In this document: piece by piece, positions 10,855-21,201 of the stretch
How the letters are laid out: each line of letters begins with the position of its first letter
Numbering within the stretch: the first letter of the stretch is position 1
Assembly (NCBI RefSeq): GCF_030272615.1
Contig: NC_081410.1
Coordinates: forward strand, 188,328,119-188,392,118
Source of the DNA: Cryptomeria japonica
Taxonomy: Eukaryota; Streptophyta; Pinopsida; Cupressales; Cupressaceae
DNA: 64,000 nt
Direction: 5' to 3'
Position numbers and translations under genes: made by a program
The notes under the pieces: model-generated
What the model was told of the DNA's origin: nothing
Database searches by the model: none
The model's input: the letters and a program-made list of their open reading frames with translations, nothing else

Positions 10855-13494
10855 TCACCACTTGCTATGAAATCTATTACTTTCAGTATCTCTGAAAGAC
10901 ATTGTGGATCTATCTAGTCTACCAGGGCCTGCATTTTGATTTTCCTTGCAAGCTTCCTGGGCATAAGAACATGATCTTTGGGTTCGCACACTACTAAAGC
11001 TTAACCTGTTTTCTACTGCTTCCTGTAATGACATTCTCTTCTTAATTGAAGATGGAGTTTTCTCTGATGAATCTAGTCTTTGTTTAGGAACACTATGTGA
11101 ACGTACTTTAGCCCTCGAGGATTCTGTGTTACCCATATAGCTGGGAAAGGCAGAATATCCTTGAGAGTAACTATTTGAATATTCAGTTTTAGATGGTGTC
11201 GATAGACCTGTACTTGTCATTCCATACTTTGCTGAAGAATAACAGAACTGAGGACTACTTTTTGCTGTTGAGAACTTGTAATCTTCTCCACTGTATGTCC
11301 AATCTCCATTCAAATCTATGGGGCCTAACTCCTGTAAAGCAGATGCACTTAGCTCATCTGAGATCGTGCTAGGAATAGACAATCTAGTTGAGAAACAGCC
11401 TGGAACAGGGAAAACATTTTGTGTAGCAAAAGAGCCTTCAATATGTGAAGAGCTTGATTGAAAAGGATAATTTGGCATTGAATAGCGACCAACTGTTGAA
11501 GAAATACTGGGGTCTGCAGAAACAGAGTCTGTATTTGAAGAATACCTCCTCCTCGAGTTCACCTTAGGTTTGAAAGTATCAATCTCAACAATCTTTGCAC
11601 TTTCATCCAAATTTATTTCCATTTCTTGCTGGGGGAATGCATAACCAAAACCTCTCCTGCTTTGTGTATAGCTCCCATGGTCAATGGCAGCATTCCATCC
11701 CTCCTGCACATGAAAAAAGAAAACAGAAGTGAAAAACTGGCGAATTGGTTAAATAATTTAAAAATGGACTAGCCTTAGATGTTCTTGTTTACAGTGGATT
11801 TCCGAGGACAAAGTTCTTGTTTGCGTCTATGCTTCTGTTGCCACTGAATCAGTTTCGCTTCTTCAGACATCCAAATACGCCTGGCACGAACTCGGGCCTG
11901 GATTTGAAGTAGGGAATGCATGCGATAAAGAGTAGCATCTGCCTGCTTTCTCACCAAATACCCACGAACCAATGCTTGTAGCTTCACCAAACCCTTTAGG
12001 GCTCTCAAGGCTCTCCTAGCCTGCACAAAAAAGAGAGTTGGTTAGCCCTGAAAATTCAGTAGCCAAAGATTGGATAGATCTTAGAATCATTCGTAGGCAC
12101 ATTTCTTTCCATGAAGTTGAGGTGACCATTATTTCCCAGGGGCATTGAAAGCAAAGATATAGAGCTCTAAATCAAAACTCTAAAATACTAACAGACACGT
12201 GTTTGGCAGCCCTAAAACTCAACTTTCCAGGTAGAAAGCAAAAAAGCTCCTATTCAGCAACAAACAATGAATTGAGTAGCCATAAAATTCAAATTTAGGA
12301 ATTATAAGCGAATAAATCTTAGTCACTAACAACATACAATGAATTCTAGCACTGTAAAGAAATCAACGGTAGCAACTATCAACAAGCAAAGAAGTGGGTT
12401 GTCCTAAACACCATTTTTGTAGTCATTAGACGCAAAAGATTAAAAGTGCCAATAACAATAAGAATAAATTAGATATTCTGAAGATTAACTTTACAGCCAT
12501 TTAAGCAAAAGGCTTTTGATAACTAGCAACAAGCAGTATTCTGGGTAGTCATAAAAATCATATTTGCAGGCATCATAAACAAACCAAGTAACAGTAACCT
12601 GGAAAAAGCAATGGAATAGATGAATAGGTTGTCCGCAAAACTCAAATTTGTAGGCACTGTAAGCAGAAGAATACAGAGCCTCTTCTCTATCTCACTAACA
12701 AGCAACATGCAATAAATTGGCTAGTCCTATGTATCATTTTTTGTCGGCATAACAAGCAAAAAAGCATATCTGGTAACCAGCAGAAACAATGAATTAGGCA
12801 GCTCTTGTAACACCAAAAACAATTAACAAATTAGACGAAATGAATCGAGGAGCTGTTGAAACCATTCATCTAAGATTTATTGGAGAAAACAACAAATTGA
12901 AACTCAACAAGAACATATGCAAAGGCTAAGTATTGGGCAGCCATATCTAAGCTGAATTGAACAGCTCTCGATACAGACTTTTACGTAATCCAAGCGCATA
13001 ATGGTAGTCAGCCGGCCATTAAGCTGACTTGAGAAAGAGACTAAGACATTTATGTAGTTGTAATTTCTTACAAAAATATAGGACAAGAACCAGCTTAGAA
13101 AACAAAAACCAAAGGCGGATGTGCATACCAGATATCCTCGGAAAGCAGTCTGAATCTTTACTGCTGCCTTTCGTTCTCTGCTTAAGTAGTTAGATAAACG
13201 TCCATTGCTTGTCAAGCGGACCACAGCAACTGCTGCCTCTGCGGCTGCCACAGCTGCATCAGCTGCAGCTGCCGTAGCAGCAGCTACAGCTACTGCATGC
13301 ATGTTCTGCTCGTTATCCGAGTCACACATATAGTTGTTCTCTCTGTATGTTGCCTTGTTCTCTCTATCCTTCGAGGACTTTCCAAAGCTCCATCTTCTCT
13401 TCTCCTTTGTATTGGAAAGAGGATCAGGAGAGGCCTGTTTGGGATCTTTCTTTCCACCCAACAAATTCCTAAACCATTTACTAGTTCTTCCCAT
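10855..13494 (-). CDS. IQD: IQ67-domain (IQD) calmodulin-binding protein, 3 exons
   Basis: IQD proteins bind calmodulin or calmodulin-like proteins and usually act as scaffolds at microtubules, the plasma membrane or the nucleus. Exons on the minus strand: 13494-13129, 12020-11793 and 11703-10855, both junctions in phase 0, giving 122+76+282 = 480 residues, a usual IQD size. It starts [12 protein letters not shown], a typical IQD N-terminus, followed by basic KEKRRWSF and an Ala-rich stretch (66-92). The IQ67 core (about 110-174) has IQ-type motifs beginning near residues 114, 136 and 162 and is split by intron 1 directly after RGYL, the conserved family position. Exon 3 has [11 protein letters not shown] (234-244) and a C-terminal [13 protein letters not shown] block typical of the clade. 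The frame is intact. Membership of the IQD19-24-like group is inferred from these blocks; the exact orthologue is not assigned. Confidence 0.94.
11704..11792 (-). other. IQD intron 2 (89 bp)
   Basis: The donor ACT|GTAAAC and acceptor TGTGCAG|GAG restore the frame in phase 0. The intron is U-rich before the acceptor. The donor is the only suitable GT before the in-frame stop at 11775-11777, so I am fairly sure of it, but a transcript would settle it. Confidence 0.75.
12021..13128 (-). other. IQD intron 1 (1108 bp)
   Basis: The donor is CTG|GTATGC after codon 122 and the acceptor TTTGTGCAG|GCT before codon 123. The insertion point inside the IQ67 domain matches the family's conserved intron. 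No TE boundary or RNA gene is visible in it. Confidence 0.9.
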
Positions 13495-16400
13495 TGTGAC
13501 CTTTTTTAATCAAGTAAAGCCTTAAATCTCTAAACTACTAGAAGAACAAAGGAATGCCACAGTTTCTACTCATAACAGCACAGAATTGGCTTGTGAGCAG
13601 ACATGAACATTGTTAAATCTTCTTGTACTGGCGAACCTAGAAAAGAAGCTATAGCAGCATATATTCTGCATATACAATTTTGGCTTGCGGAGCAGGTAAG
13701 AGCTTATTTTGAATTTCACGCAGCTGGGAAATGAGAATACCAGTTGAAGAGAATAATCCAACAGCAAAATTCCAAAACCGGGAGCAATGTAAGATGTGCC
13801 CAACTGCATAGATGGAACAAAACACCGTGAGAAATTGAGCTAGACTTGGCCGTATCTCGTATTAACCAAAGAGGATTCTTTCACATCCTAATCTCTCTCG
13901 TAGGCACTAGACAGGGCCTAGTTCACTTCATGCATCTAAACTTCCCCAACAGAGAAAAAATTTGGTCTCCAAACAGGATAAAAGCTCCGTAAGCCCCCAA
14001 AATTCCCTTATAGATGCCCACAAGAATAAACCAAAACAAACCTATCTCAGTTGTCTCCAAAAGGCCTCGCTCATCAGTATTACGTACAAATGAGGCCCAG
14101 AGAACCCAAAGTTTCCGAAGTCCAAGGACTCTTTAAGTAAATGGTCCGTGAAAAAACTGAAATGAGGACAAGGGGACATCCCGGAGCTTCTCTGCTGCAG
14201 ATGCCTAATGCATACGGAAGCAGAAGGAAAATACCAATAACAAAAACAAATAAAGAAACATTTATGAAAATGGTACTTGAAGGCCTTAAAAAGGCCGAAC
14301 AGGGCTATGGGAATTGAGCTAGAGAGTCAATTTCCTAATGGCTCAAAAGCCCAAAAGTTCCTTAAACTATATAGTTTTCATCACTTTCAATGCACAACCA
14401 ATGGCTTCCGGGATGCTTGCTAGCCTAGACAGTAGCCTGTCGGACTTATTGATTATGGTGAAGAATATTTATTTTTGTGTATATAATTATAATCTGTTTC
14501 AATACATTGATCAGTGTGTCCAATTGATAAAACAATGGTTAAACTTAGCCTGGCTTTCCCTCCCAAAGCCCGTGTCTGACACCAGGCTCGTGACTACTTA
14601 ACTTCTCCTGGAATCCCACCTCCCATGTACGACTATTCCATATTTCTACCTTTAGGAATCACATGTACTTTGAAGCCCATTCATGATTGTCCTTGAACTG
14701 TGGAGGAGATGATAGTCTGACTTGGGAGGCTAATTAATGTTTTCATGGATATCTCGGCTTGGCTTTCAATGTCATTGTCCTCTCCTCCGCTCTTATCATT
14801 CCTCCCCTGCACTCTCATCATTAAACTCTTAATGATAACCGGTGGCAATTAGACTACCTAACAGTGTCATTGTCCTCTCCTCTAGTATCATTCCTCCCCT
14901 GTTCTATTAGACTATCTAAGGATAACTTCTATTGTAAATGTGAGATGGGTAGATGGGCCGTTTCTAAGGAAGATTGGGATATAAAAATTTGTCTTTTCTG
15001 TAATAAAGAAATGGTGGAAATCAAATGATATTTCATGTTTCAGTGCGCAGCATATAAGATATAAGGATGTATGTACATGATATGAAAACAATTCGAAAGT
15101 GAGCAATCTAAATAAATTATTTGAGGAGGCAAGGCTTCACAGAACTACATGCTTCTTGATTTGATCCACAACAAAAGAACTGACATTAAAAGGAACTTGA
15201 AAATTATTAATAATGATACTCTTTGTCTCGTAGACTGATTGTCTCATGAAGATCATTAAAACTCATTCATTCATTCATTAAGGCTTTCCACCTTCCAATG
15301 TGAAGCCTAAATTTGATACCCCATAGCAGTATTAATTAGATATACTTGTTATAAAAATAAATAATTTTCAAAAAATGATTTCAAACGATTACAACCATAA
15401 AAAAAAAATGCCTAAAAGACAAGGGCCTTTCTGGTCCCACCCCTTCATTGCCATTTTGCCCTTTTTCTCTGCTATTTCAGAAGTTTAATCATCATATATT
15501 GTAAATCTTCGTGAAAGTTAATAAGAGATTCAACATAAAAAAGAACATGAAGATAAATTTAAAATATTTTTCTCAATCCTATTAACTGTTTAGTCTCTAG
15601 AATCATTCATTCATTCAAATATTCAATCACCATATGCTGTGAATATAGATATGGGTTGTTCAGAACAGAGTGGGCAAAAAGTCCTAAGTAGTCTCAACAA
15701 GTCCTGTGTTGTTTGCCTCAGTTGCATTTATGTTTGCTTACAGCTCAAGCCGACAACATGAATAAATGTCCTAGAGGCATGGCAGTAAAACCAGTGACAC
15801 CAGCTGTCAACTGACAAGGATCTCCTAACATATGAAAACTGCATTTGTACAAAAATTACTTAATATATGGTACTTGAATCTAGTCAGCAGCTTGTAAAAT
15901 CCTAATACTTTATTACAAAAGTTAAAAAATCTAGAAACCCAACAATTGAAATTTGAATCTTAACTGTTAGGGTACTGCAAGTCTGCAACTAATAGAATTT
16001 TTCAAATACTTTGATCATGAGAATCCATTACCATTATAAGCAAAGAAACATTTTCCTGAGAAAGTTGATCCCATTTGATTTGATTTTCTTGTCTTGTTCC
16101 AGAAGAAACTGTCATTACCCCTGAGCCTACTCATTGCTCTACCGAATTTCCCTCTCTAATTATGGTTGAGAACGTCCTATCCAACGTATATTTCCATTTT
16201 CTGAATTGACTGTATCATTACAGATAACTCATAACCGTTGTGGAATGTTTTTACTTCATCATTACTAATGATTCATTTAAATTATTGAAATTTCAGTTCT
16301 TTTTACTGCAAGAAGCAACCAGCTTATTTGAATTTGAAATCCCTGCTAGCAAATCCATATATGGAGAATTTAAAATGCTGAAACTGTATTACATAGTTTT

Positions 16401-17019
16401 ATATTCAAGGGCATAGAATCACGGTTGTTAAAAGATATGATATAACATTCCCATCGGGATAAAAGAGCTCGTATAAAGAGGACTGGGGAATAGACATGAC
16501 AGAGACATGCTGCTGTCCGTATATATTAACCTTGAGAAAAAGAATGAAAAGTCTTGGATTTCCCGGGATAGTTGTGCAGGTCATGGGAGCATCCGTAGCA
16601 TTGGAATGAATTGATCCATGAACTCTTATGTGCTTCAATCTTACAATGCTTGTGCCTAAGGTACGGCGAGCATAATTGTTGTTTGGTTTCTTAACCTTAA
16701 AAACAAAAGAAAAAAGAAAAAGAATGTGTATATAAGTCGTTGAATGAATGATTTTAGTGCAGTTTACATGATTACACAGTTTATGGGACCTAGAAACACA
16801 TCCTTAATGCATCTTCATCATGTTCTTTTTCATGTGGAACTTTCTATTATTAATTTTGACAAGAAAGCTGGTCATGTTGTTGATCTTTTCTTTCTCATAT
16901 TATGGTGCATATTGTTGAATTTCATTTGGTTGATCTTTTTTCTCTCAAATAATTGATGCATGTTGTCGCTTCGGAGCTTCCAGCCCTCTTATTTTGTCAA
17001 CCTTTAGCCCTCTTGAGGA
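13495..17019. other. IQD upstream region and unassigned spacer
   Basis: The 5' UTR and promoter of the minus-strand IQD gene should lie just right of 13494. A pyrimidine-rich TTGTTCTTCTAG on the minus strand near 13550 could be the acceptor of a 5'-UTR intron, but I cannot locate a matching donor. A small duplicated C/T-rich block occurs at about 14769-14815 and 14863-14902. The remaining frames (for example 14338-14601 plus, 16405-16638 minus) have no recognisable motif. Confidence 0.4.
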
Positions 17020-17187
17020 AGGTGGGGAAATCACTTATTAGTTGAGCACCATATGGTTTGTGTGCAAAATTAATTGCTTTTCTAGTTTGTTGTAAAGGGG
17101 AATGTTTGTAATTTAGAATAATAAAATAATTAGAGTTGTGGATGTGGATAATATAATTAGGAAAGTAAATGTATGGATAGGAATATT
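17020..17187 (+). repeat. Direct repeat, copy 1 (~170 bp)
   Basis: The block running from 'cacttattagttgag.accatatggtttgtg' to 'gatgtggataatataatt' is repeated about 500 bp downstream at 17518-17690 with roughly 10% differences by eye. It could be a pair of short terminal repeats of a small non-autonomous element, or a local duplication. Confidence 0.6.
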
Positions 17188-17294
17188 TAGGGGAGAGGAT
17201 CTAATAGTTGAGTATCCTTATTTGGCGCTTCTTAAAATCTTATGTAGAAATTTCAAAGCACTCTCAAAATTTTATAGCACCTTACTTGGCAGGT

Positions 17295-17373
17295 CATATA
17301 AAATGCATCTCATATACTAAAAAATAAGATGCATCCATACCACTTTATTAGTGTATGGGGTGCATTTTATATG
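17295..17373. repeat. Imperfect hairpin between the direct repeats
   Basis: The 26-bp left arm (17295-17320) and right arm (17348-17373) are reverse complements apart from a few mismatches, with a 27-bp loop. Both arms carry the ATGCATTTTATATG-type core. Confidence 0.6.
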
Positions 17374-17517
17374 GCTTCATAGACCTTGCTGCATATAACT
17401 AAGGTTTCAGGGCCACATCATCAAATATGATGTCACATTATTATGTTTTTTGTCGAGATGTCCAAAAAGACCCAAAAAAAAGGAGTGTCACATCAACATG
17501 CTTTTTGGTGAGGAGGT

Positions 17518-17690
17518 GAGGAGGTGAGGAAAGCACTTATTAGTTGAGTACCATATGGTTTGTGAGTAAAATTAATTTCTTTTCTATGTTGTTGTAAAGG
17601 GAAATGTTTATAATTTAGAATAATAAATAATTAGAGTTGTAGATGTGGATAATATAATTTCAAAAAATAAATGTAATGGATAGGATATGA
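17518..17690 (+). repeat. Direct repeat, copy 2 (~170 bp)
   Basis: Partner of the copy at 17020-17187, with small indels. It is preceded by a short 'gaggtgaggaggtgagg' microduplication. Confidence 0.6.
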
Positions 17691-18130
17691 TTTAAATTTT
17701 AAACTATTTTTAGTCTAAAAAAAGCTCTTCTTTATGAGTTAAATATTTTGGACTTTACTTTAGATGTAAATTTTGTTTAGGGTTTAGTCCAATGATTAGG
17801 ATTTTTCTTATGTTTGTGGATTTGTCCTCTACAAATAGATTTGATCTTGCCTAATGTATACTTCAACTTTGCAACTCACCTAATTGGTTTTTTATAGATT
17901 CTTCTCTTTTTCTAATTTTTGAAACTAGCAATATTTATATAACATCTTTGAAGGATTATTATTATGTCACAAGAGGATATGTTCACCTAGGCCAACCCTT
18001 GGAAAAATCTAATAAAATGGATGGAGTTAGCTAGACTTGAGTTTGAATTTTGAAATTTCAAGGGAAATTCTATGATTGAAAATTTGGGCCCCACAGCCAT
18101 GGAAATAACCCTAAGTGGGTCGATGTTCAT

Positions 18131-18135
18131 GATTG
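18131..18135. repeat. Target-site duplication of element S, left (GATTG)
   Basis: GATTG directly precedes the left LTR and is repeated exactly after the right LTR. Confidence 0.85.
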
Positions 18136-18604
18136 TGTTGGCATTTGACTGAACTGGTAAAGACTGTTGGTGATATGCAACCGGTAAAGGATGGATTGGT
18201 GAATGTGATGAAGAGATTGAGATTCATGTTTGATGACTAAGTTTTGTGTTTTCATTGATGGCAACAGTGTTTTTCTAGTCATCTAAGTCTTGGAAGCCAA
18301 CTGGTAAGGTATAACCAGTACAGAAGGCAGTTTAATAGAGAACTGGTAATTAGGACTTCAATTGGTAAATAGAGACAGAGTTGTATTTCGGCAACCGATA
18401 CAGGTGATTCATGAACATTTGGATGATGTGGTTTTAAAGCAATGATGGAGACAGGTATTTGGAGCTATGTTCATGACCGTGTTGGCAGATTCAATCGGAC
18501 AAGCGAGATTTGATGTATAGAGCAGACATTCTGATGAACACTTAATCAGTAGTGATAAAGACACTTAAATTGGTAAATCAGTACAGGTTTTGTCTTGTCT
18601 TTTA

Positions 18605-18633
18605 TTACTTATGTCGGTGGCTGACATAAGTAA
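18605..18633. promoter_or_regulatory. Palindromic LTR element CTTATGTC-n7-GACATAAG
   Basis: An 11-bp perfect inverted repeat around GGTGGCT lies about 80 bp upstream of the LTR TATA box. The 3' LTR keeps the central 8 bp of each arm (25316-25338). Position suggests a transcription-factor site or a transcript hairpin; function is inferred only. Confidence 0.4.
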
Positions 18634-18707
18634 GGCGTGTAATGTAAAAATATCTAGATTCATTGAACCTAGGAAATTGTTACAAGGTTGTAGCTGACTA
18701 AGAGATG

Positions 18708-18718
18708 TTTATAAAAAG
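18708..18718 (+). promoter_or_regulatory. TATA box of element S 5' LTR
   Basis: TTTATAAAAAG is the only canonical TATA sequence in the middle of the LTR. It is preserved in the 3' LTR at about 25418-25425. Confidence 0.6.
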
Positions 18719-19353
18719 TGTGATTAGGTATCAAGTCGGTGTGTGTATGTAAGAGTGTGAGATCATTAGCGAAAGATGTGAATTTGATTGTGCGGTGATT
18801 AGTGAAACTCTGTATTGATGTGTTGTTGAAGTTTTGAGGATCTGAAGCAGATCTTATCAGACACGGAGGTGTTACATCAAGATCATTTGATTGTTGTTTT
18901 CCTAATAGTTTGCAGCAGTAAAATCTTCTAACTGGGTAGGTCCTAACAAGGTAGGTCTATATCAGAGTCTTAAATCCTCTTGCGAGGTTGGTCCTAACAG
19001 GTCAAAGCTTCTAACATGGCTCATCATATTAAATCCCTTAACCGGGTGACTCCTAATCGGGTCTTCTCCTAACAGGGCATATTTGTAAGACCTTAGCCAG
19101 TCAAGATTTATATTTTGCAGATAGTGAATCTTGTGGGTATTAACTCCCACCGTGGTTTTTCCCTTTTGGGTTTCCTTATATAAATCTCTTGTGTTATGTG
19201 GAATTTGTTTTATTGGGCATTAGCTTATGTGGTGATATTCCTCTTATGCTTGTTAAGTTTTCAATTGTTTAAGTTGGTGATCAAATTCATATTATTTTTG
19301 CTTGCATTGATTCACCCCCCCCCCCCCACTCAATGCCTTATAAGTTTATCAAT

Positions 19354-19365
19354 TGGTATCAGAGC
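19354..19365 (+). other. Primer binding site (tRNA-iMet) of element S
   Basis: TGGTATCAGAGC, a perfect match to the plant initiator-Met tRNA 3' end, lies two bases after the 5' LTR. Confidence 0.9.
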
Positions 19366-19413
19366 CTAACTTCCTTGAGGCTTAATTGCTTGGGAAGGAT
19401 CTCTAAGGCAGAC

Positions 19414-20719
19414 ATGGGGAAAGGATTGAGCTATAGAGAGATGTCTAAAAGACTTGAAGAAGTTAAAGAAGCCCTAGACACATTGAAAGGCAAATACAAG
19501 GCCTCACTTGTTAAGAGAAGAGAGCTAGCTGAACAACTGATGAAATTTACTGAAAACAACTCTTCTGATGAAGCTAACATAGATGCATTGGTGAATGAGG
19601 TTGAAAAGTTGAATGAAGAGAAGTCTAACCTAAGGAGAGAACTTAAAGCCCTTACAATCCGAATGAGTCAAGAACTTGAAGCAAAGGAGGATTGCAAAAG
19701 ACAAGATTAGTGAAAAAGAACATGAGATCTTTAAGTTCAATCAGGAAGTCGGTACCTTGTATGCTAATTGGCATGAGGAGAAAGAAGAAAAAGAAGAAAT
19801 AAAGGCAGATCTTGATATGGCAATGTCTCTTACAGAGACCCTTATGAAAAAGAATGAAGATCTTACAAAGGAACTTGCTGATGCTAATGAGAAACTTGCA
19901 AAGTTTAACAAAAGTTCTACCATGCTTGATGAAAAGATCCAATCTCAGAGGATGAAAGGTGATACAACTAGATTGGGATACTCTACATTTGAGAAAGGTG
20001 AGTCTTTCGATACTAAGGACAACATGCATGAAGGTAAACCTGCACCTAAGATTCAGAAATCCACTGGTAAGAAATCCTATAAGCTTGTTTGTTTCAATTG
20101 TCATAAACCAAGATATACTACTAATGTTTGTAGTAGTAGATCTAATGTTGATACTGGTTATAGACCTAATACTTATCAGAGATATGTGCCTAGAAAATTT
20201 AATGGATATTGTTACACATGCAACATGTATGGGCATAGATCTATTGAATGTAGGTATGGAGCAAATAATCCAACACCTCACATGAATCAGAGATTTGGTG
20301 GTGATTGGAGAAGAAATTTCAATGATCAGAGAAATTCAAATTGGCAGAGACCTTATGCTAACCAGTCTAGCCCCTATGAGATGGAGAAAAGAATGAATGT
20401 GGTTTGCACAATCTGTAATAATTTTGGACATGTGGCTATGAATTACAGAAGAAGGATAGGTAGAGGCAATGTAGGACCTTGGAGAGCATCTGGTATGGCT
20501 TGTTATCATTTTCATCAACCGTGTCACATTGTTGAGTTTTGCAGAGTAAAGAAGAATCAACCGGTAAATCATTCCACTGACTGGAAAGGGAAGAAGAAAG
20601 TTGATGTTGAGGAAACCAGAGCTGAGATGAATAGAATCTGGAAGAAGAAGATCGATGATAAACCATCTAAGGAGTCTAATTCTTCACCTAGTGTGGAGAA
20701 CCCTTCACTGGTAAACTGA
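19414..20719 (+). pseudogene. Element S gag: coiled coil plus four zinc-knuckle positions
   Basis: Gag would package element RNA in virus-like particles. The start MGKGLSYREM is in frame after the leader. The first ~100 codons are charged and heptad-like. A frameshift near 19690-19710 moves the reading to another frame, which continues as a second coiled coil and a Cys/His-rich tail. Four CX2CX4HX4C positions can be seen: only the second (CYTCNMYGHRSIEC) is complete. The first has Tyr for His, the third Tyr for the last Cys, and the fourth Phe for the second Cys. A copia UBN2-type capsid region is not evident ahead of the coiled coil, so the gag may be truncated or of another type. Confidence 0.7.
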
Positions 20720-21201
20720 GTTGTTTATACAACTTGGGGAGAGCTTATTGTTAGATCTTTAGAAGAACCCCTGGATGAAGTGTGATAAGTCTGATCTACA
20801 TATTTTGATACATTTTGATGTTATGAAGATTTTTTGGATCATAATCGGTAGAAATGATATATCTTTGGTAACCGGTAGTATGTATTAGTGTGTTAAGTAA
20901 TGTTTTAGGGTTTTACTGGTAATGGCATTTAATGCAGTAGATAATGGGCAAATAAAAGGAACTTTTTGAATGTTATTTGTCACATTGCATACTTGTGAGC
21001 ACACGGAGAGAAAATAGAGAAGAGCAGAGCTTGCGTTTGTAGCATCTAATCTGTTTGACAGAGATTTGAAGTGATTTGGTGTGATTTGCGATCGATAATC
21101 GGTGAGAAAGCTTTGTCAGTGTTTGGAACCCTAATGCAGAAGTGGCAAAAGGTATTTATCCATAAATCTTGTTATCTTCTTATCTTTCTGAATCGTTGAA
21201 G
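20720..21201 (+). other. Noncoding spacer between gag and ORF2 of element S
   Basis: About 480 bp without a usable frame, replacing the place where pol should begin. Its composition resembles a 5' leader running up to the ATG at 21202. It may be a promoter/leader for ORF2 or simply scar sequence. Confidence 0.4.

Larger units (their letters stand above)
18136..19351 (+). repeat. Element S 5' LTR (1216 bp)
   Basis: It begins TGTTGGCATTTG and ends TTTATCA. It contains a TATA box (TATAAAAAG near 18710), an 11-bp inverted repeat with a 7-base loop at 18605-18633, degenerate ~30-bp repeats of the 'aaatcc.ctaaccgggt' type (about 18920-19080), and a C homopolymer near its 3' end (about 19313-19327). 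Confidence 0.9.

Noticed and set aside
14338-14601. 87-codon plus-strand frame near the IQD upstream region
   Set aside because: No motif and no supporting promoter or splice structure.
16405-16638. 77-codon minus-strand frame as a gene fragment
   Set aside because: No family recognised and no adjoining exon-like sequence; left unannotated.
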